Assembly (NCBI RefSeq): GCF_014873855.1 | Contig: NZ_JADBEL010000005.1 | Coordinates: 28,504 to 92,503 of the forward strand | Length of the DNA: 64,000 nucleotides | Source: Sporosarcina limicola | GTDB lineage: Bacteria; Bacillota; Bacilli; Bacillales_A; Planococcaceae | Direction: 5' to 3' | Shown here: positions 44,868 through 53,995 of the stretch, one piece after another | Layout of the letters: the number at the start of each line of letters is the position of its first letter | How positions within the stretch are numbered: the stretch's first letter is position 1 | Made by a program: the position numbers and the translations under genes | The notes under the pieces: generated by a model | What the model was told of the DNA's origin: nothing | Databases searched by the model: none | The model's input: only the letters and a program-made list of their open reading frames with translations

Positions 44868-44906
44868 CAAGATACCTCGGCGAAGGTCGTGGGGTCTTGT
44901 TTTTTT
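44868..44906 (+). terminator. Terminator after the small membrane gene
   Basis: CAAGATACCTCG and CGTGGGGTCTTG form an imperfect stem, followed by seven T. Confidence 0.8.
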
Positions 44907-45011
44907 GAAATGGGGATAAATGGACTTCGGTGACGATTAAAAAAGTTGTTCCATTTTATGATTTCCTGTAGTATAATGTGTGAATTGCATTTTTTGAAAT
45001 GAGGATATCAA

Positions 45012-46076
45012 ATGAAGAACTCGATATACGGTTTGACAATCGAACAACTGACAGAATGGTTACTCGCACAAGGACAGAAAAAATTCCGCGCGGCACAAAT
45101 TTGGGACTGGCTTTATAAAAAACGAGTCATGAGTTTTGCTGACATGAAAAATATTAATCAACAATGCATTGACTTGCTGGAAGCAAATTTTGTTATGCGA
45201 ACGTTGGAGCAGACTGTTAAGCAGGAGTCAGAAGACGGCACAATCAAGTTCCTCTTTAAAATGCAGGATGGTAACTTGATTGAAACAGTATTGATGAAAT
45301 TTCCTTATGGCCAATCGGTTTGCGTAACGACACAAGTCGGCTGTAACATCGGCTGTAGTTTTTGTGCGAGTGGATTGTTGAAAAAGAGCCGTGATTTGAC
45401 TGCTGGAGAGATTGTAGAGCAAATCATGGAAGTGCAACATCACCTTGACGCAAAAGCGGAGGATGAGCGCGTAAGCCATATCGTGGTTATGGGAATCGGC
45501 GAACCATTCGACAATTATTTGAATTTGATGGATTTTCTTCGTGTCGTCAATGACCAAAAAGGACTTTCCATCGGTGCCCGTCATATTACCGTTTCAACAA
45601 GTGGTAATCCGCAACGAATTAAGGACTTTGCAGAAGAAAATATCCAAATCAACTTAGCTGTATCTCTGCATGCGCCAAATAATGAGCTTCGTACCCGTGT
45701 CATGAAAATTAACAAAGCATTCCCAATCGAAAAATTGATGGATTCTATCGATTATTATTTGGAAACGACAAACCGCAGAATTACGTTTGAATATATAATG
45801 TTGCAAGATGTAAACGATCATGTCGCGGAAGCGCAACAATTAGCGAAACTGCTTGCAGACAAACGCCATCTGTCATATGTCAACTTGATTCCCTACAATC
45901 CGGTTGACGAACATGATCAATATCGTCGTAGTACACCTGAAGCGATTAAAGCTTTTTATGAAACACTCAAGAAAAAAGGCATCAATTGCGGCGTGCGTCT
46001 TGAGCACGGAACAGACATCGATGCAGCATGTGGCCAGTTGAGAAGTAAGCAGATTAAGAAAGATAAAACTATATAA
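45012..46076 (+). CDS. rlmN: 23S rRNA / tRNA adenine C2-methyltransferase
   Basis: A 354-residue radical SAM enzyme that methylates A2503 of 23S rRNA and A37 of some tRNAs. The iron-sulfur motif is [11 protein letters not shown] near residue 114. Further landmarks are [19 protein letters not shown] and the methyl-carrier cysteine in [20 protein letters not shown] near the C-terminus. GAGG lies upstream of ATG 45012. It is monocistronic. Confidence 0.95.
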   Translation: MKNSIYGLTIEQLTEWLLAQGQKKFRAAQIWDWLYKKRVMSFADMKNINQQCIDLLEANFVMRTLEQTVKQESEDGTIKFLFKMQDGNLIETVLMKFPYGQSVCVTTQVGCNIGCSFCASGLLKKSRDLTAGEIVEQIMEVQHHLDAKAEDERVSHIVVMGIGEPFDNYLNLMDFLRVVNDQKGLSIGARHITVSTSGNPQRIKDFAEENIQINLAVSLHAPNNELRTRVMKINKAFPIEKLMDSIDYYLETTNRRITFEYIMLQDVNDHVAEAQQLAKLLADKRHLSYVNLIPYNPVDEHDQYRRSTPEAIKAFYETLKKKGINCGVRLEHGTDIDAACGQLRSKQIKKDKTI

Positions 46077-46109
46077 TTAAGGTCAACTAAGGGCATATAT
46101 ATTTAATAC

Positions 46110-46144
46110 AAGTAAACCCATATCAAAGTGATATGGGTTTACTT
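46110..46144. terminator. Hairpin between rlmN and the orphan gene
   Basis: Perfect 15-base stem, AAGTAAACCCATATC with GATATGGGTTTACTT, and a loop of five bases. T-tract is weak. Confidence 0.65.
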
Positions 46145-46192
46145 GAGACGGCCAATAAGAAAATTATGCCCATAATAGGAAGCTTCTATAAC

Positions 46193-46834
46193 TTAAATTC
46201 TAATATCTATACGCTCATTTGGTACTATCTTGTTTTCGTGCTTTGTAGCATTATATGTACTATCAAAGATCTTATTAAATTCATTTTTCTTGTCCATTTC
46301 TGCCGGTGTCATGGTAAAAGTCCAACCTCCAAGTCCTTGATTAGACGATAATACAATATTTCCACCTACACTAACATCATAATCATAACCACCTCTTGAA
46401 TTAGAAATTGGTGTAATAGAACCACCAGAAGAGAGAGGATATGGCTTACCGTTTTTTAGATGACTGACAATGCCATCTTTTTCATTTAAATAATCAAGTA
46501 AGGTCTTTTCACCTTCGCTATATTCTTTATTTTGCTTTTGACTTCCTATCGTTTGAACGGCTTCTTTATATAAAGTTTTTCTATCCGGTGAAACAGAAGA
46601 AAGATATTGTGCAGATAACTTTGCTTCTAGATGATTTACATTTGCAAAGTCTTCATCTGTTACAGCTTCGGCACGCATTGCGGCAAGATCTTTGATTTGT
46701 TTAATTAATTCATCTTTTGATGGTGTTTGCATACCTTTATGAGGAATTATTTCCCAATTTGGAGCTTTAATTGCACTAGAATTATTAAAGCTATTATACT
46801 GTATTTTATTTGAACCTGATATTGAAATACTCAT
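46193..46834 (-). CDS. Hypothetical protein, AT-rich orphan gene
   Basis: A 213-residue protein I do not recognise. There is no signal peptide or membrane segment. Residues 38-110 are helical (SKDELIKQIKDLAAMRAEAV), and residues 130-180 are rich in glycine, serine and aromatic residues with beta character (SRGGYDYDVSVGGNIVLSS). AAGGGGG lies directly upstream of ATG 46834. A 12-base inverted repeat before the gene suggests dedicated regulation. The gene and its flank are more AT-rich than neighbours, suggesting transfer. Confidence 0.65.
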   Translation of the reverse strand: MSISISGSNKIQYNSFNNSSAIKAPNWEIIPHKGMQTPSKDELIKQIKDLAAMRAEAVTDEDFANVNHLEAKLSAQYLSSVSPDRKTLYKEAVQTIGSQKQNKEYSEGEKTLLDYLNEKDGIVSHLKNGKPYPLSSGGSITPISNSRGGYDYDVSVGGNIVLSSNQGLGGWTFTMTPAEMDKKNEFNKIFDSTYNATKHENKIVPNERIDIRI

Positions 46835-46857
46835 ATTAACCCCCTTAAAAATTAGTA

Positions 46858-46900
46858 TATATGTTATACGCTGTGCTATAATCTTCCTATAACATATATC
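46858..46900. promoter_or_regulatory. Inverted repeat upstream of the orphan gene
   Basis: ATATATGTTATA (46858-46869) and TATAACATATAT (46889-46900) are perfect 12-base arms 19 bases apart. The position, just before the ribosome-binding site, fits an operator for a dimeric regulator. Confidence 0.5.
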
Positions 46901-47192
46901 GACTGAAAGAATTAATAGTCAAGGGTATTTTAAAATTTAACTATATTATGTTAAATTAGGGATTTCACGTTTTTATCAAACTCAATATATTTCGAGTCTA
47001 AAATATCATTGTCAGCATTATGAAGCATATTCATGTAACGGATTCGGTTCAGAGATACAAACAATCAACTATATAAGTTGAACGAAAGATCAACGGCCCA
47101 TTTATACTTGAATAGTTGAAACAAACGCGTCAAACAAGCATATGTAGAATCAACAAAAGGGTAAAACTTAAATTCAACTTATATAGCACATT

Positions 47193-47232
47193 AAATGGAG
47201 CCGCAAACATTATGTTTGCGGCTCCATTTTTT
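47193..47232 (+). terminator. Orphan intrinsic terminator
   Basis: AAATGGAGCCGCAAACAT pairs with ATGTTTGCGGCTCCATTT and a T-tract follows. No gene precedes it on this strand; the 46901-47192 interval is AT-rich with TCAACTATATAAGTTGA near 47070 and no convincing frame. It may mark a small RNA or a lost gene, or serve the minus-strand regulator. Confidence 0.75.
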
Positions 47233-47339
47233 AGATGCTAAACAAGGTTTCAACATCTAAACGGGAAGTCTCATAGCATTTTTTTATGCAACTGAAGTAG
47301 CTGGTTAGTCCAATAAGATAATCTGAATTCTATTCGATT

Positions 47340-47957
47340 TTAAAGGTTACCTCGAAGGTTTCTTTTCATAAGTTCTGCAATTTTTTTATTATTCTCCTCT
47401 TGCGTGTTTTCCAGTTCATTAATCACTAATTCCTGTCTATCTATTCTATGGTTTTGGCTTAATTTTTCTACGCCTTCCATTCTGGTTATTTTTATTTTAA
47501 AACCTACGATTCCTCGGCTCATTCCCTCAATAAGAGTCGAATCTACTTCTTTTAATCGATAGGAACTGTCGGGTTTTTCGTATTTATTGACCATGGTAAG
47601 CAGAGAATTAAATAGTTCTCGTTCATCTTCCACAATTTCTAACTTTCCGTATACATGGACCGCTACATAATTCCATGTTGGCACTGCTTGATTTGTTTCA
47701 TACCAGGAAGGAGAAATATAACAGTGTGGTCCATGAAAAATCGCTAGCATATTCTGGTTTTCTGCATCATTCCATTGCTTGTTCGGACGTGCAAAATGAC
47801 CATATAATATCCCTTCTTTTTTATCCACTGTTAAAGGTAGATGCGTGGCAAATGGTTCTTTATTATGTTGAGAAATCAACGTAGCAAATCCGTTTTTTTC
47901 AATAATGTCATAGATGATATTTTCATCATCTATTTTAAAGTTCTTAGGTATAAACAT
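47340..47957 (-). CDS. PaiB-like FMN-binding regulator
   Basis: A 205-residue protein of the PaiB/FMN-binding split-barrel family. Typical segments are [20 protein letters not shown] at the start, [31 protein letters not shown] and [16 protein letters not shown]. subtilis PaiB is a negative regulator linked to sporulation and degradative enzymes, working with the acetyltransferase PaiA; no paiA is adjacent here. AAAAGGTGGG precedes the ATG. It stands alone. Confidence 0.9.
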   Translation of the reverse strand: MFIPKNFKIDDENIIYDIIEKNGFATLISQHNKEPFATHLPLTVDKKEGILYGHFARPNKQWNDAENQNMLAIFHGPHCYISPSWYETNQAVPTWNYVAVHVYGKLEIVEDERELFNSLLTMVNKYEKPDSSYRLKEVDSTLIEGMSRGIVGFKIKITRMEGVEKLSQNHRIDRQELVINELENTQEENNKKIAELMKRNLRGNL

Positions 47958-48247
47958 ATTTTTCCCACCTTTTCTAAAAGTACTTTTAAGTATAACTGAC
48001 AGAGAAAGTTAAATGGTTTTTTTTGAAATAGAAACTTTTGCAATAACTATTCTATCCCTGCTAGTTGTTTTGTTATATACAGTCATGCTATTCACGATCA
48101 CGTAGGGCCTTTATAGGGGAATGGAATAGCACCGCTGAATATAATGCCAATTGGAGATTTAATAGGTTGTCGATTAGGATATCCCTTATATCTCTTGATA
48201 GGTCACATTTATTGAATTAGCTATTTATTTTCATTTTTAATATGAAG

Positions 48248-48277
48248 AAGTCAATCGAATACTCGTTGACTTTTTTT
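48248..48277 (+). terminator. Terminator-like hairpin before the GntR-controlled ABC genes
   Basis: AAGTCAATCGA pairs with TCG-TTGACTT and seven T follow. The interval 47958-48247 contains no convincing gene. The TTGACT in the stem could also act as a -35 for the operon downstream. Confidence 0.55.
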
Positions 48278-48290
48278 GTTTTATGTTTTA

Positions 48291-48316
48291 TGGTGTGTAT
48301 ATCGGTATGCACACCA
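48291..48316. promoter_or_regulatory. Candidate GntR (YtrA-type) operator
   Basis: TGGTGTGTATA and TATGCACACCA form an inverted repeat (one mismatched pair) around TCGG. It overlaps a possible -10 TATGGT at 48289. The GntR gene two genes downstream is the obvious regulator. Confidence 0.6.
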
Positions 48317-48339
48317 TAACTTATTAGGAGGAGAGTCGT

Positions 48340-49071
48340 TTGGGAAATTGGAAACAAGCATTGTCGTTAGCCAAATTTGAACTTCGCAATTCAAAAAAAG
48401 CACTTGTACTATTGGGGTTTTTATTGATTACATATGTGTTCTTTATCGTCTATTCAGTACCCATTTATTTTAAGACAGGTTTTGTCTTATTCGATTTATT
48501 TTTTCTAATGATTACTGGAATGGCGGCAATGTGGGCTAAACCGAAGGGATTTCAAATGAAAAAAGTAGAGAATAATTTAACGGTGACCCCTTACTTTGTC
48601 ATGTTACACCAGTTGCCGATACCAAAAGAGATTCTTATTAAAAATCGATTTATCATTTACTATGCATACGCTGTTCCGCTCCATACGTTATTTCTTGCGT
48701 TAATCTACGTATTTTCAGAAACAATGAGAGCAGAGTTGACATTCCCACAATATATTGCTTTTTCACTTATATGGATTTCGTTTGGTATTTACTGGGGAAC
48801 GATATATCCTGTGACTGAATTAGGTGAAGTCTCTGGCTCTAGCAACTTGAAAGCTTATCTATATTTGATTTTATATCTCGTCATAATTAGCGTTGGGATT
48901 ACTTTATTACAAGTGTATACTGGATCTGGAATTATTTATTGGTCGATGAATATAGCGAAAAAGTGGCCGCTCCTGTCCTCGATTCTTTCTGTAGCAGCCG
49001 CTGGTTTAAGTACAATTCTTTGGTTACGCGCTGCAAATAAAAAGATAAAAAGAATCGATTATTCAATTTAG
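48340..49071 (+). CDS. Multi-pass membrane protein of an ABC exporter cluster
   Basis: A 243-residue protein with about six membrane helices (for example ALVLLGFLLITYVFFIVYSV and LYLILYLVIISVGITLLQV) and no recognised enzyme motif. Position before a YtrA-type GntR and an ABC ATPase suggests it is the permease of this unit, comparable in layout to ytr-type operons. TTG 48340 is the start, with AGGAGGAGAG before it. Confidence 0.7.
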   Translation: MGNWKQALSLAKFELRNSKKALVLLGFLLITYVFFIVYSVPIYFKTGFVLFDLFFLMITGMAAMWAKPKGFQMKKVENNLTVTPYFVMLHQLPIPKEILIKNRFIIYYAYAVPLHTLFLALIYVFSETMRAELTFPQYIAFSLIWISFGIYWGTIYPVTELGEVSGSSNLKAYLYLILYLVIISVGITLLQVYTGSGIIYWSMNIAKKWPLLSSILSVAAAGLSTILWLRAANKKIKRIDYSI

Positions 49072-49099
49072 GCTAGAAGAAAGAAGGGGAGTGTGTGGA

Positions 49100-49501
49100 A
49101 TGGAACTTCCGATTCAATTATCTAAGGATTCTCGAGAACCGATCTATTTTCAAATCGAAGAGCAGATCAAAGCATTGATTGCAAGTGGGCAATTAAGTGC
49201 GGGGACTTTACTTCCCTCAATCCGCTCCCTATCCAAGGACCTTGAAGTGAGCATCATAACAACGAGACGGGTCTATCAAAATTTAGAGCAACAGGGATTT
49301 GTTCGTTCAACGCAAGGAAAAGGATCATTCGTTGCTGAAATCGAGGAAGGATTGAAGCAAGAAGTGAAAGTGGCTACCGTTCGACTAGCATTTGAAACGG
49401 CAATCGAAACTGCTTTCCGTCATGATTATTCAACAAAACAAGTAGAGAAAATATTTTCGGATTTAATTAAGGACTATGAAGACAAAGGAAAGGGGCAGTA
49501 A
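49100..49501 (+). CDS. GntR family regulator (YtrA subfamily)
   Basis: A 133-residue regulator with an N-terminal winged helix (REPIYFQIEEQIKALIASGQ, then GTLLPSIRSLSKDLEVS, then TTRRVYQNLEQQGFV) and a short helical C-terminal tail for dimerisation, the small size typical of the YtrA group. ATG 49100 is chosen with AAGGGGAG nine bases upstream. It probably represses its own operon through the inverted repeat at 48291-48316, responding to cell-wall stress or antibiotics as other members do. Confidence 0.87.
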   Translation: MELPIQLSKDSREPIYFQIEEQIKALIASGQLSAGTLLPSIRSLSKDLEVSIITTRRVYQNLEQQGFVRSTQGKGSFVAEIEEGLKQEVKVATVRLAFETAIETAFRHDYSTKQVEKIFSDLIKDYEDKGKGQ

Positions 49502-49505
49502 CGGT

Positions 49506-50357
49506 ATGGATTATGCAGTCACAATGAGTAATGTACATAAAAAAGTCGACGAATTTCAATTAGAATCGATTGATTTGAAGATTGAAAAAGGAACGATATC
49601 CGCACTTATTGGGAAGAATGGATCTGGAAAAAGTACACTTTTAAAAATGGTCATAAATTTAATGAAAACAGATAGCGGAGACATTCGATTACTTGGGCAA
49701 TTCGTCCTTGGAGATGACGAGTCGTGGAAAATGCATGTCGCCTATTTACCACAAAAACCACCGATGATTGTACCTTTTACAGGTTATGAAATGAAGAACT
49801 TAATTTCACAATGGTATCCAACATGGGATGAACCATTGTTTCGGAAAATTGTATCGTTATTTGGAATTGATTTATCAAGAAAATATAGTAAATTGTCACC
49901 GGGAGCACAGCAGCAACTGAATTTAGCGCTCGTTATTGCTAGAAATGCGCAGGTGCTCATTCTCGATGAACCGACCGCACATCTTGATATACCATCTAAG
50001 CAAATTTTGAATGATTTACTTGTTGAGTGGATGGAAAAGGAGGATAGAACAATCATCTTGGCAACACATCAAGTTGAGGAAATTCGGAAACTAGCGGACT
50101 ACCTAGTTGTGCTGAAAGACGGACGTATCTTTGGACAGTTTGAAAAAGAAGAGCTTATTGAAATGTATAAACGATACTGGTTTTCACAACCACTCGATTT
50201 CCCAGCAGTTCCTGGTGAACAGGAAAGGGGAGAAGGCTCTCTGACGACGAACCTTCCAAACGAAGCAGAAGAGTATCTTCGTAACGAAAATATAGACTGG
50301 ACAAATGTTCAAACGCTGGAGTTGAATGAAATACTAGCCATTCTGTTGGCGAAGTGA
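49506..50357 (+). CDS. ABC transporter ATP-binding protein
   Basis: A 283-residue ATPase. Walker A is GKNGSGKSTLL, the Q-loop is YLPQKP, the signature is replaced by LSPGAQQQLNLALVIA, Walker B is VLILDEPTAHLD and the switch His is in ATHQVEEI. The C-terminal 70 residues are an added regulatory tail. The signature has SPGA rather than SGG, as in some YtrB-type ATPases. It follows the GntR gene by four bases. Confidence 0.88.
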   Translation: MDYAVTMSNVHKKVDEFQLESIDLKIEKGTISALIGKNGSGKSTLLKMVINLMKTDSGDIRLLGQFVLGDDESWKMHVAYLPQKPPMIVPFTGYEMKNLISQWYPTWDEPLFRKIVSLFGIDLSRKYSKLSPGAQQQLNLALVIARNAQVLILDEPTAHLDIPSKQILNDLLVEWMEKEDRTIILATHQVEEIRKLADYLVVLKDGRIFGQFEKEELIEMYKRYWFSQPLDFPAVPGEQERGEGSLTTNLPNEAEEYLRNENIDWTNVQTLELNEILAILLAK

Positions 50358-50376
50358 ATGAAAGGGAGCGAAAAAA

Positions 50377-51309
50377 ATGACAAATATACTTACTGTGAAA
50401 AATCTTGGCAAGTCTTTTAAATCGAAAAGGATTATAGAAAATATCTCATTTGAGGTTCGAAAAGGCGAAATTATGGCGATTTTAGGTCCGAATGGTGCTG
50501 GAAAGTCAACGACAATTCGTAACATTATGGGCATCATGTATCCAGATGAAGGAAGTATCGAGTTCAATGGTCATCCTGAAAATACGATTCCGCGTCAGAA
50601 GATTGGTTATTTGCCGGAAGAACGAGGGCTATACAAAAACGTCAAAGTGATGGATATGATTTTATATTTAGCAAATTTGAAAGATTACCCAGTGAAAAAG
50701 GCGAGAGAACGTGCACTTGCTTATTTGGCGAAGTTTGGACTAGAAGGTAAGGACAAAGTTTCAGTCGAGGAATTATCAAAAGGGATGGCACAAAAAGTTC
50801 AATTTATCGCTTCAATCATTCATGAACCAGACTTGCTTATTTTGGATGAGCCATTTTCCGGTTTGGATCCTGTTAGCCAGGAAACGTTTAAACGGGAAAT
50901 CCGAGAATTAGCGAATAATGGAACGGCCATTCTTTTATCATCACATCAAATGAATGTCGTTGAGGAATTATGCGATCGACTGTTTATGATACAACGTGGT
51001 AAAAAAGTGATTTACGGTACGATGGAAGACGTGAAAAATGACTATGCGAACTTCAAATGTACAATCAAAGGCCAAAACGCCCCTGCTTTATTGGAAATGA
51101 TTCCGGACGTACAACGGATTGAACAAAATGAAGACGTAACAGTGCTATATTTGACGCAAGATGTCAAGATTCCAACATGGATCCGGCAATTACCAGAAGA
51201 ACTAACAATCCAAGAACTAGTGATCGACCGGATTTCACTTCATGAAATTTTCATCGACGTAGCTACGGACCAACATCAATTGCAAGAAGGAGGCGTACTC
51301 AATGCGTAA
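50377..51309 (+). CDS. ABC transporter ATP-binding protein (NatA/YhaQ-like)
   Basis: A 310-residue ATPase with Walker A GPNGAGKSTTI, signature LSKGMAQKVQFIA, Walker B LLILDEPFSGLDP and switch His in SSHQMNVVEEL. The domain after residue 220 is typical of the NatA/DrrA group with a DUF4162 tail. It begins 19 bases after the preceding ATPase and overlaps its permease by eight bases. The pair is an exporter like B. subtilis YhaQP or NatAB. Confidence 0.9.
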   Translation: MTNILTVKNLGKSFKSKRIIENISFEVRKGEIMAILGPNGAGKSTTIRNIMGIMYPDEGSIEFNGHPENTIPRQKIGYLPEERGLYKNVKVMDMILYLANLKDYPVKKARERALAYLAKFGLEGKDKVSVEELSKGMAQKVQFIASIIHEPDLLILDEPFSGLDPVSQETFKREIRELANNGTAILLSSHQMNVVEELCDRLFMIQRGKKVIYGTMEDVKNDYANFKCTIKGQNAPALLEMIPDVQRIEQNEDVTVLYLTQDVKIPTWIRQLPEELTIQELVIDRISLHEIFIDVATDQHQLQEGGVLNA

Positions 51310-52543
51310 TAGTTTAAAAGTAGCAAAGTGGGAAATTAACCGCAATATGAAGAATAAATCATTTATTATCTCTTTACTTAGCACACCAATTATTTTTTTG
51401 GCGTTTATGTTCGTTCCTATGTTATTCAATAGTTTTAGTGCTGACAAGAATGTGAACGTCTATATGCATGATGAATTGGGTGTTTGGGATGCAGTTAGTG
51501 AAGCTGTTAAAAACGATGAGCAATTAAATTGGACACTGATACAGTCGCAAGAGGACGAGTCAATAATGCTTGAAGGTCTACCTGAAATGGAGCAGAGCGT
51601 TTACATCGTTTTGACGGAAGAGGGATTAGCAAAAGGTCAGATGAACATGTATATGAGTGACGATATGGATAAGTCATTCGGTAATGAAGTTGGCATTTTA
51701 GACGAACTGCTCCGTCAGGTACAAATAGAAAGTATCGGATTGACAGATGTACAAAAAGCAACGATTGCACATCGGGTGGTAATCGTTCCGGTCTACGCTG
51801 GGGAAACGGGAGCAATCGAGAGTGAATTGAAAGGAACTGTTTTGGAAGCCGCTGACCCTATGAAAAGAATCGTTCCAGGTGTATTTGCGGGAATCATCCT
51901 CTTTTCAATTGTGATGACGGGCATGATGATTTTTCAATCAGCTTCACAAGAGAAAAAGGAAAAGGTTGCAGAAATCATATTATCCTCTTTGACACCAACG
52001 GAATTGATGCAAGGAAAAATTATAGGTTATTTTATCCTAGGCATAACACAAGTATTCGTATGGCTTGTTGTCGCATTTCCAGTTGTTTTATGGAAATTCG
52101 ATTTTCCTATTGTGGAATACTTGTTTGTTCCCGAAACACTGCTTCTATTGTTCATCGCATTCTCTGGTTACCTGTTATTTGCGGCAATCTTTGTAGGAAT
52201 CGGTGCGACAGTAGAGGATATGACCGCTACAAGTAATTTCCAAGGAATGGTCATGATGTTGCCGTTCTTGCCCCTTGTTTTTATTGGTCCAATACTTTCA
52301 GATCCAAGTGGCATGGTTGCGAAGGTGGGTTCATTCATACCGATTACAGCGCCGTCGATTTTACTCTTCCGGTTATCTGTTCTTGAGGAATGGCCATGGT
52401 TGGAAATTATTATCGCATTAGTTATTCTTGTTGTGAGCATTTGGATTTTCATGAAGCTTGCAGGGAAAATCTTTAAGATGGGTATACTAATGTATGGTAA
52501 AAACGCTACACCGAAAGAAATTTGGAAATGGATGTGGGCTTGA
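51302..52543 (+). CDS. ABC-2 permease (NatB/YhaP-like)
   Basis: A 413-residue permease: first helix at residues 20-45, a large extracytoplasmic domain to about residue 185, then about six helices. The motif QEKKEKVAEIILSSLTPTEL between helices is typical of NatB-like proteins. The start overlaps the ATPase by eight bases. The role is probably export of sodium or a toxic compound; the ligand is not known. A strong terminator follows. Confidence 0.88.
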   Translation: MRNSLKVAKWEINRNMKNKSFIISLLSTPIIFLAFMFVPMLFNSFSADKNVNVYMHDELGVWDAVSEAVKNDEQLNWTLIQSQEDESIMLEGLPEMEQSVYIVLTEEGLAKGQMNMYMSDDMDKSFGNEVGILDELLRQVQIESIGLTDVQKATIAHRVVIVPVYAGETGAIESELKGTVLEAADPMKRIVPGVFAGIILFSIVMTGMMIFQSASQEKKEKVAEIILSSLTPTELMQGKIIGYFILGITQVFVWLVVAFPVVLWKFDFPIVEYLFVPETLLLLFIAFSGYLLFAAIFVGIGATVEDMTATSNFQGMVMMLPFLPLVFIGPILSDPSGMVAKVGSFIPITAPSILLFRLSVLEEWPWLEIIIALVILVVSIWIFMKLAGKIFKMGILMYGKNATPKEIWKWMWA

Positions 52544-52550
52544 ATAGAAC

Positions 52551-52590
52551 AAAAGCGGGCAATTCCTTTCACATAGGAATTGCCCGCTTT
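52551..52590. terminator. Bidirectional terminator after the NatAB-like genes
   Basis: AAAGCGGGCAATTCCT pairs with AGGAATTGCCCGCTTT. Confidence 0.9.
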
Positions 52591-52591
52591 G

Positions 52592-52960
52592 TCACTTGTT
52601 TTTACGAATAAAGATAATGATGAATTGTACAATGAAAGCAAGCCCTAATCCGAATGAAGTGATGATGAATAAATCCAAGATAGCCCTCAAGGAACCATCA
52701 TTATTTCTAGCCATTAGCAAATTAAGAAAAAATGCTGTAAAAGCTAGAATTACTGCAATCATGAAAATTCGGAAAGCTATTTTCAATTCATAAAACAATA
52801 ACAGCGCTGCCATAATTCCTACAATTAACCCGAAGACACCGAATGTTAAATAGTTTTTTACAATAAGTGTTTGACCTAGAATTGTACGTATACCAACTAT
52901 AAGTAGAACGAAAGATGTCAATCCAGTGAAAAAACCAATCTTCCATAACTTGTTATCCAT
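52592..52960 (-). CDS. Four-helix membrane protein of unknown function
   Basis: A 122-residue protein with about four membrane helices (GFFTGLTSFVLLIVGIRTIL, FGVFGLIVGIMAALLLFY, IFMIAVILAFTAFFLNLLM and LGLAFIVQFIIIFI). No known domain. ATG at 52958-52960 is preferred as AGGTG lies seven bases upstream. Convergent with the exporter operon through the shared terminator. Confidence 0.65.
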   Translation of the reverse strand: MDNKLWKIGFFTGLTSFVLLIVGIRTILGQTLIVKNYLTFGVFGLIVGIMAALLLFYELKIAFRIFMIAVILAFTAFFLNLLMARNNDGSLRAILDLFIITSFGLGLAFIVQFIIIFIRKNK

Positions 52961-53051
52961 AACTTGCACCTACTTTCCTATTCTATAATACCGAATAGGA
53001 GCTACAATATGCCAATGAATGCATTGGATAATGGAAAAGGCGGAAAAATTG

Positions 53052-53088
53052 AAAAACCCCATCCGTCTGGATAGCGGAATGGGGGTTG
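53052..53088 (-). terminator. Terminator of the general stress gene
   Basis: Read on the minus strand, AACCCCCATTCCG pairs with CGGATGGGGTTTTTC. Confidence 0.75.
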
Positions 53089-53120
53089 TACATTTATCTT
53101 CTATAACTTGCTATTTTGAA

Positions 53121-53441
53121 TTACTTTTTTGCGATTAGGATAAGCTTTCCCTGATCAAGCTCTTTTTCCGCATCTGCCGCTTCCTCCGAAGATAAGCCAA
53201 CTGCCTCCATTTTGTTTCGTAATTCGTCGCCACGGGAACTGAACATATTTTTCAAACTATCAAGAAATCCTTGTTCTACCACGCCGACTTTTTCTGTATC
53301 GAGGGCATCAGTGATGTCATCGCTCCTTTTTTTGTCATGTGCGAATAGATAGATTTCATCATGGGAATAACCTTGTGTTACCAAGTTCTCGATTTCTTTT
53401 TTCGCTTGCACAGCATTTTCTACAGTTAGTTTAACTGTCAT
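53121..53441 (-). CDS. General stress protein 17M-like (YflT family)
   Basis: A 106-residue protein of the YflT/GSP17M group. The segments VENAVQAKKEIENLVTQGYS, EIYLFAHDKKR and the acidic C-terminal helix LSSEEAADAEKELDQGKL match the family, which is SigB-controlled in B. subtilis. The start at 53439-53441 has GGAGGG upstream. A good SigB-type promoter lies 36 bases upstream of the start. The biochemical role is not known. Confidence 0.85.
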   Translation of the reverse strand: MTVKLTVENAVQAKKEIENLVTQGYSHDEIYLFAHDKKRSDDITDALDTEKVGVVEQGFLDSLKNMFSSRGDELRNKMEAVGLSSEEAADAEKELDQGKLILIAKK

Positions 53442-53476
53442 TAGTAATCCCTCCATTTTTTATGGCTCTTCCTCAT

Positions 53477-53502
53477 ATACCACATATAAATCGGTTTTAA
53501 AC
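53477..53502 (-). promoter_or_regulatory. SigB-type promoter
   Basis: On the minus strand GTTTAA (53497-53502) and TGGTAT (53477-53482) are 14 bases apart, matching GTTTAA-N13-15-GGGTAT with one mismatch. It precedes the YflT-like gene. Confidence 0.7.
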
Positions 53503-53536
53503 ATAATGAAGAAGAAAGGGAAGGAGTGAATGACGA

Positions 53537-53830
53537 TTAACGTAGTTCTTTATATGCCTTGATAAATTCAGCGGGATTGACATCAATTTCAAAAGTAAGG
53601 ACACCTTGGTTTGTATGTAAATAAAATAATCCAGTACCGCCCGAAAAAGGACGATACGAAATGTCATGGATATGCTCTAACTGAAATGTTTGTTTGGTTG
53701 TTGAGATTACATCGGAAAATAGCTGAATCTGATGAATGGATCTATAAACTTTTTGTTCGTACCAATGAGCTATTCGTTCAACGGAAATATATGTGATGCT
53801 GGATATAATTGTTTTATCCGATTCATTCAT
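53537..53830 (-). CDS. Small PH-like domain protein
   Basis: A 97-residue protein with alternating strands (TFQLEHIHDISYRPF, then GLFYLHTNQGVLTFEIDVNP) and a terminal helix ending FIKAYKEL, which looks like a bacterial PH-like (bPH) fold. No signal peptide. Start at 53828-53830 has GGAGG seven bases upstream. Function unknown. Confidence 0.6.
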   Translation of the reverse strand: MNESDKTIISSITYISVERIAHWYEQKVYRSIHQIQLFSDVISTTKQTFQLEHIHDISYRPFSGGTGLFYLHTNQGVLTFEIDVNPAEFIKAYKELR

Positions 53831-53931
53831 TGTCATACCTCCGATAATCATTGTTGATTTATATTCCCCATTCTAACAGGTATTCATCCATAATTCTTAG
53901 ATGAGATACTGCGGTTCGTATGAGCAATAAA

Positions 53932-53966
53932 AAACAGCGCATCCGATAAAATAAGATGCGCTGTTT
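53932..53966 (-). terminator. Hairpin between the PH-like gene and structured region
   Basis: AAACAGCGCATC pairs with GATGCGCTGTTT across eleven bases. Confidence 0.7.
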
Positions 53967-53995
53967 CTGCATTCACTTCAATAAAGTTAATCTTC

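Noticed and set aside
48150..48240. Short frame MPIGDLIGCRLGYP between PaiB and the ABC cluster
   Set aside because: Only 23 codons and no ribosome-binding site.
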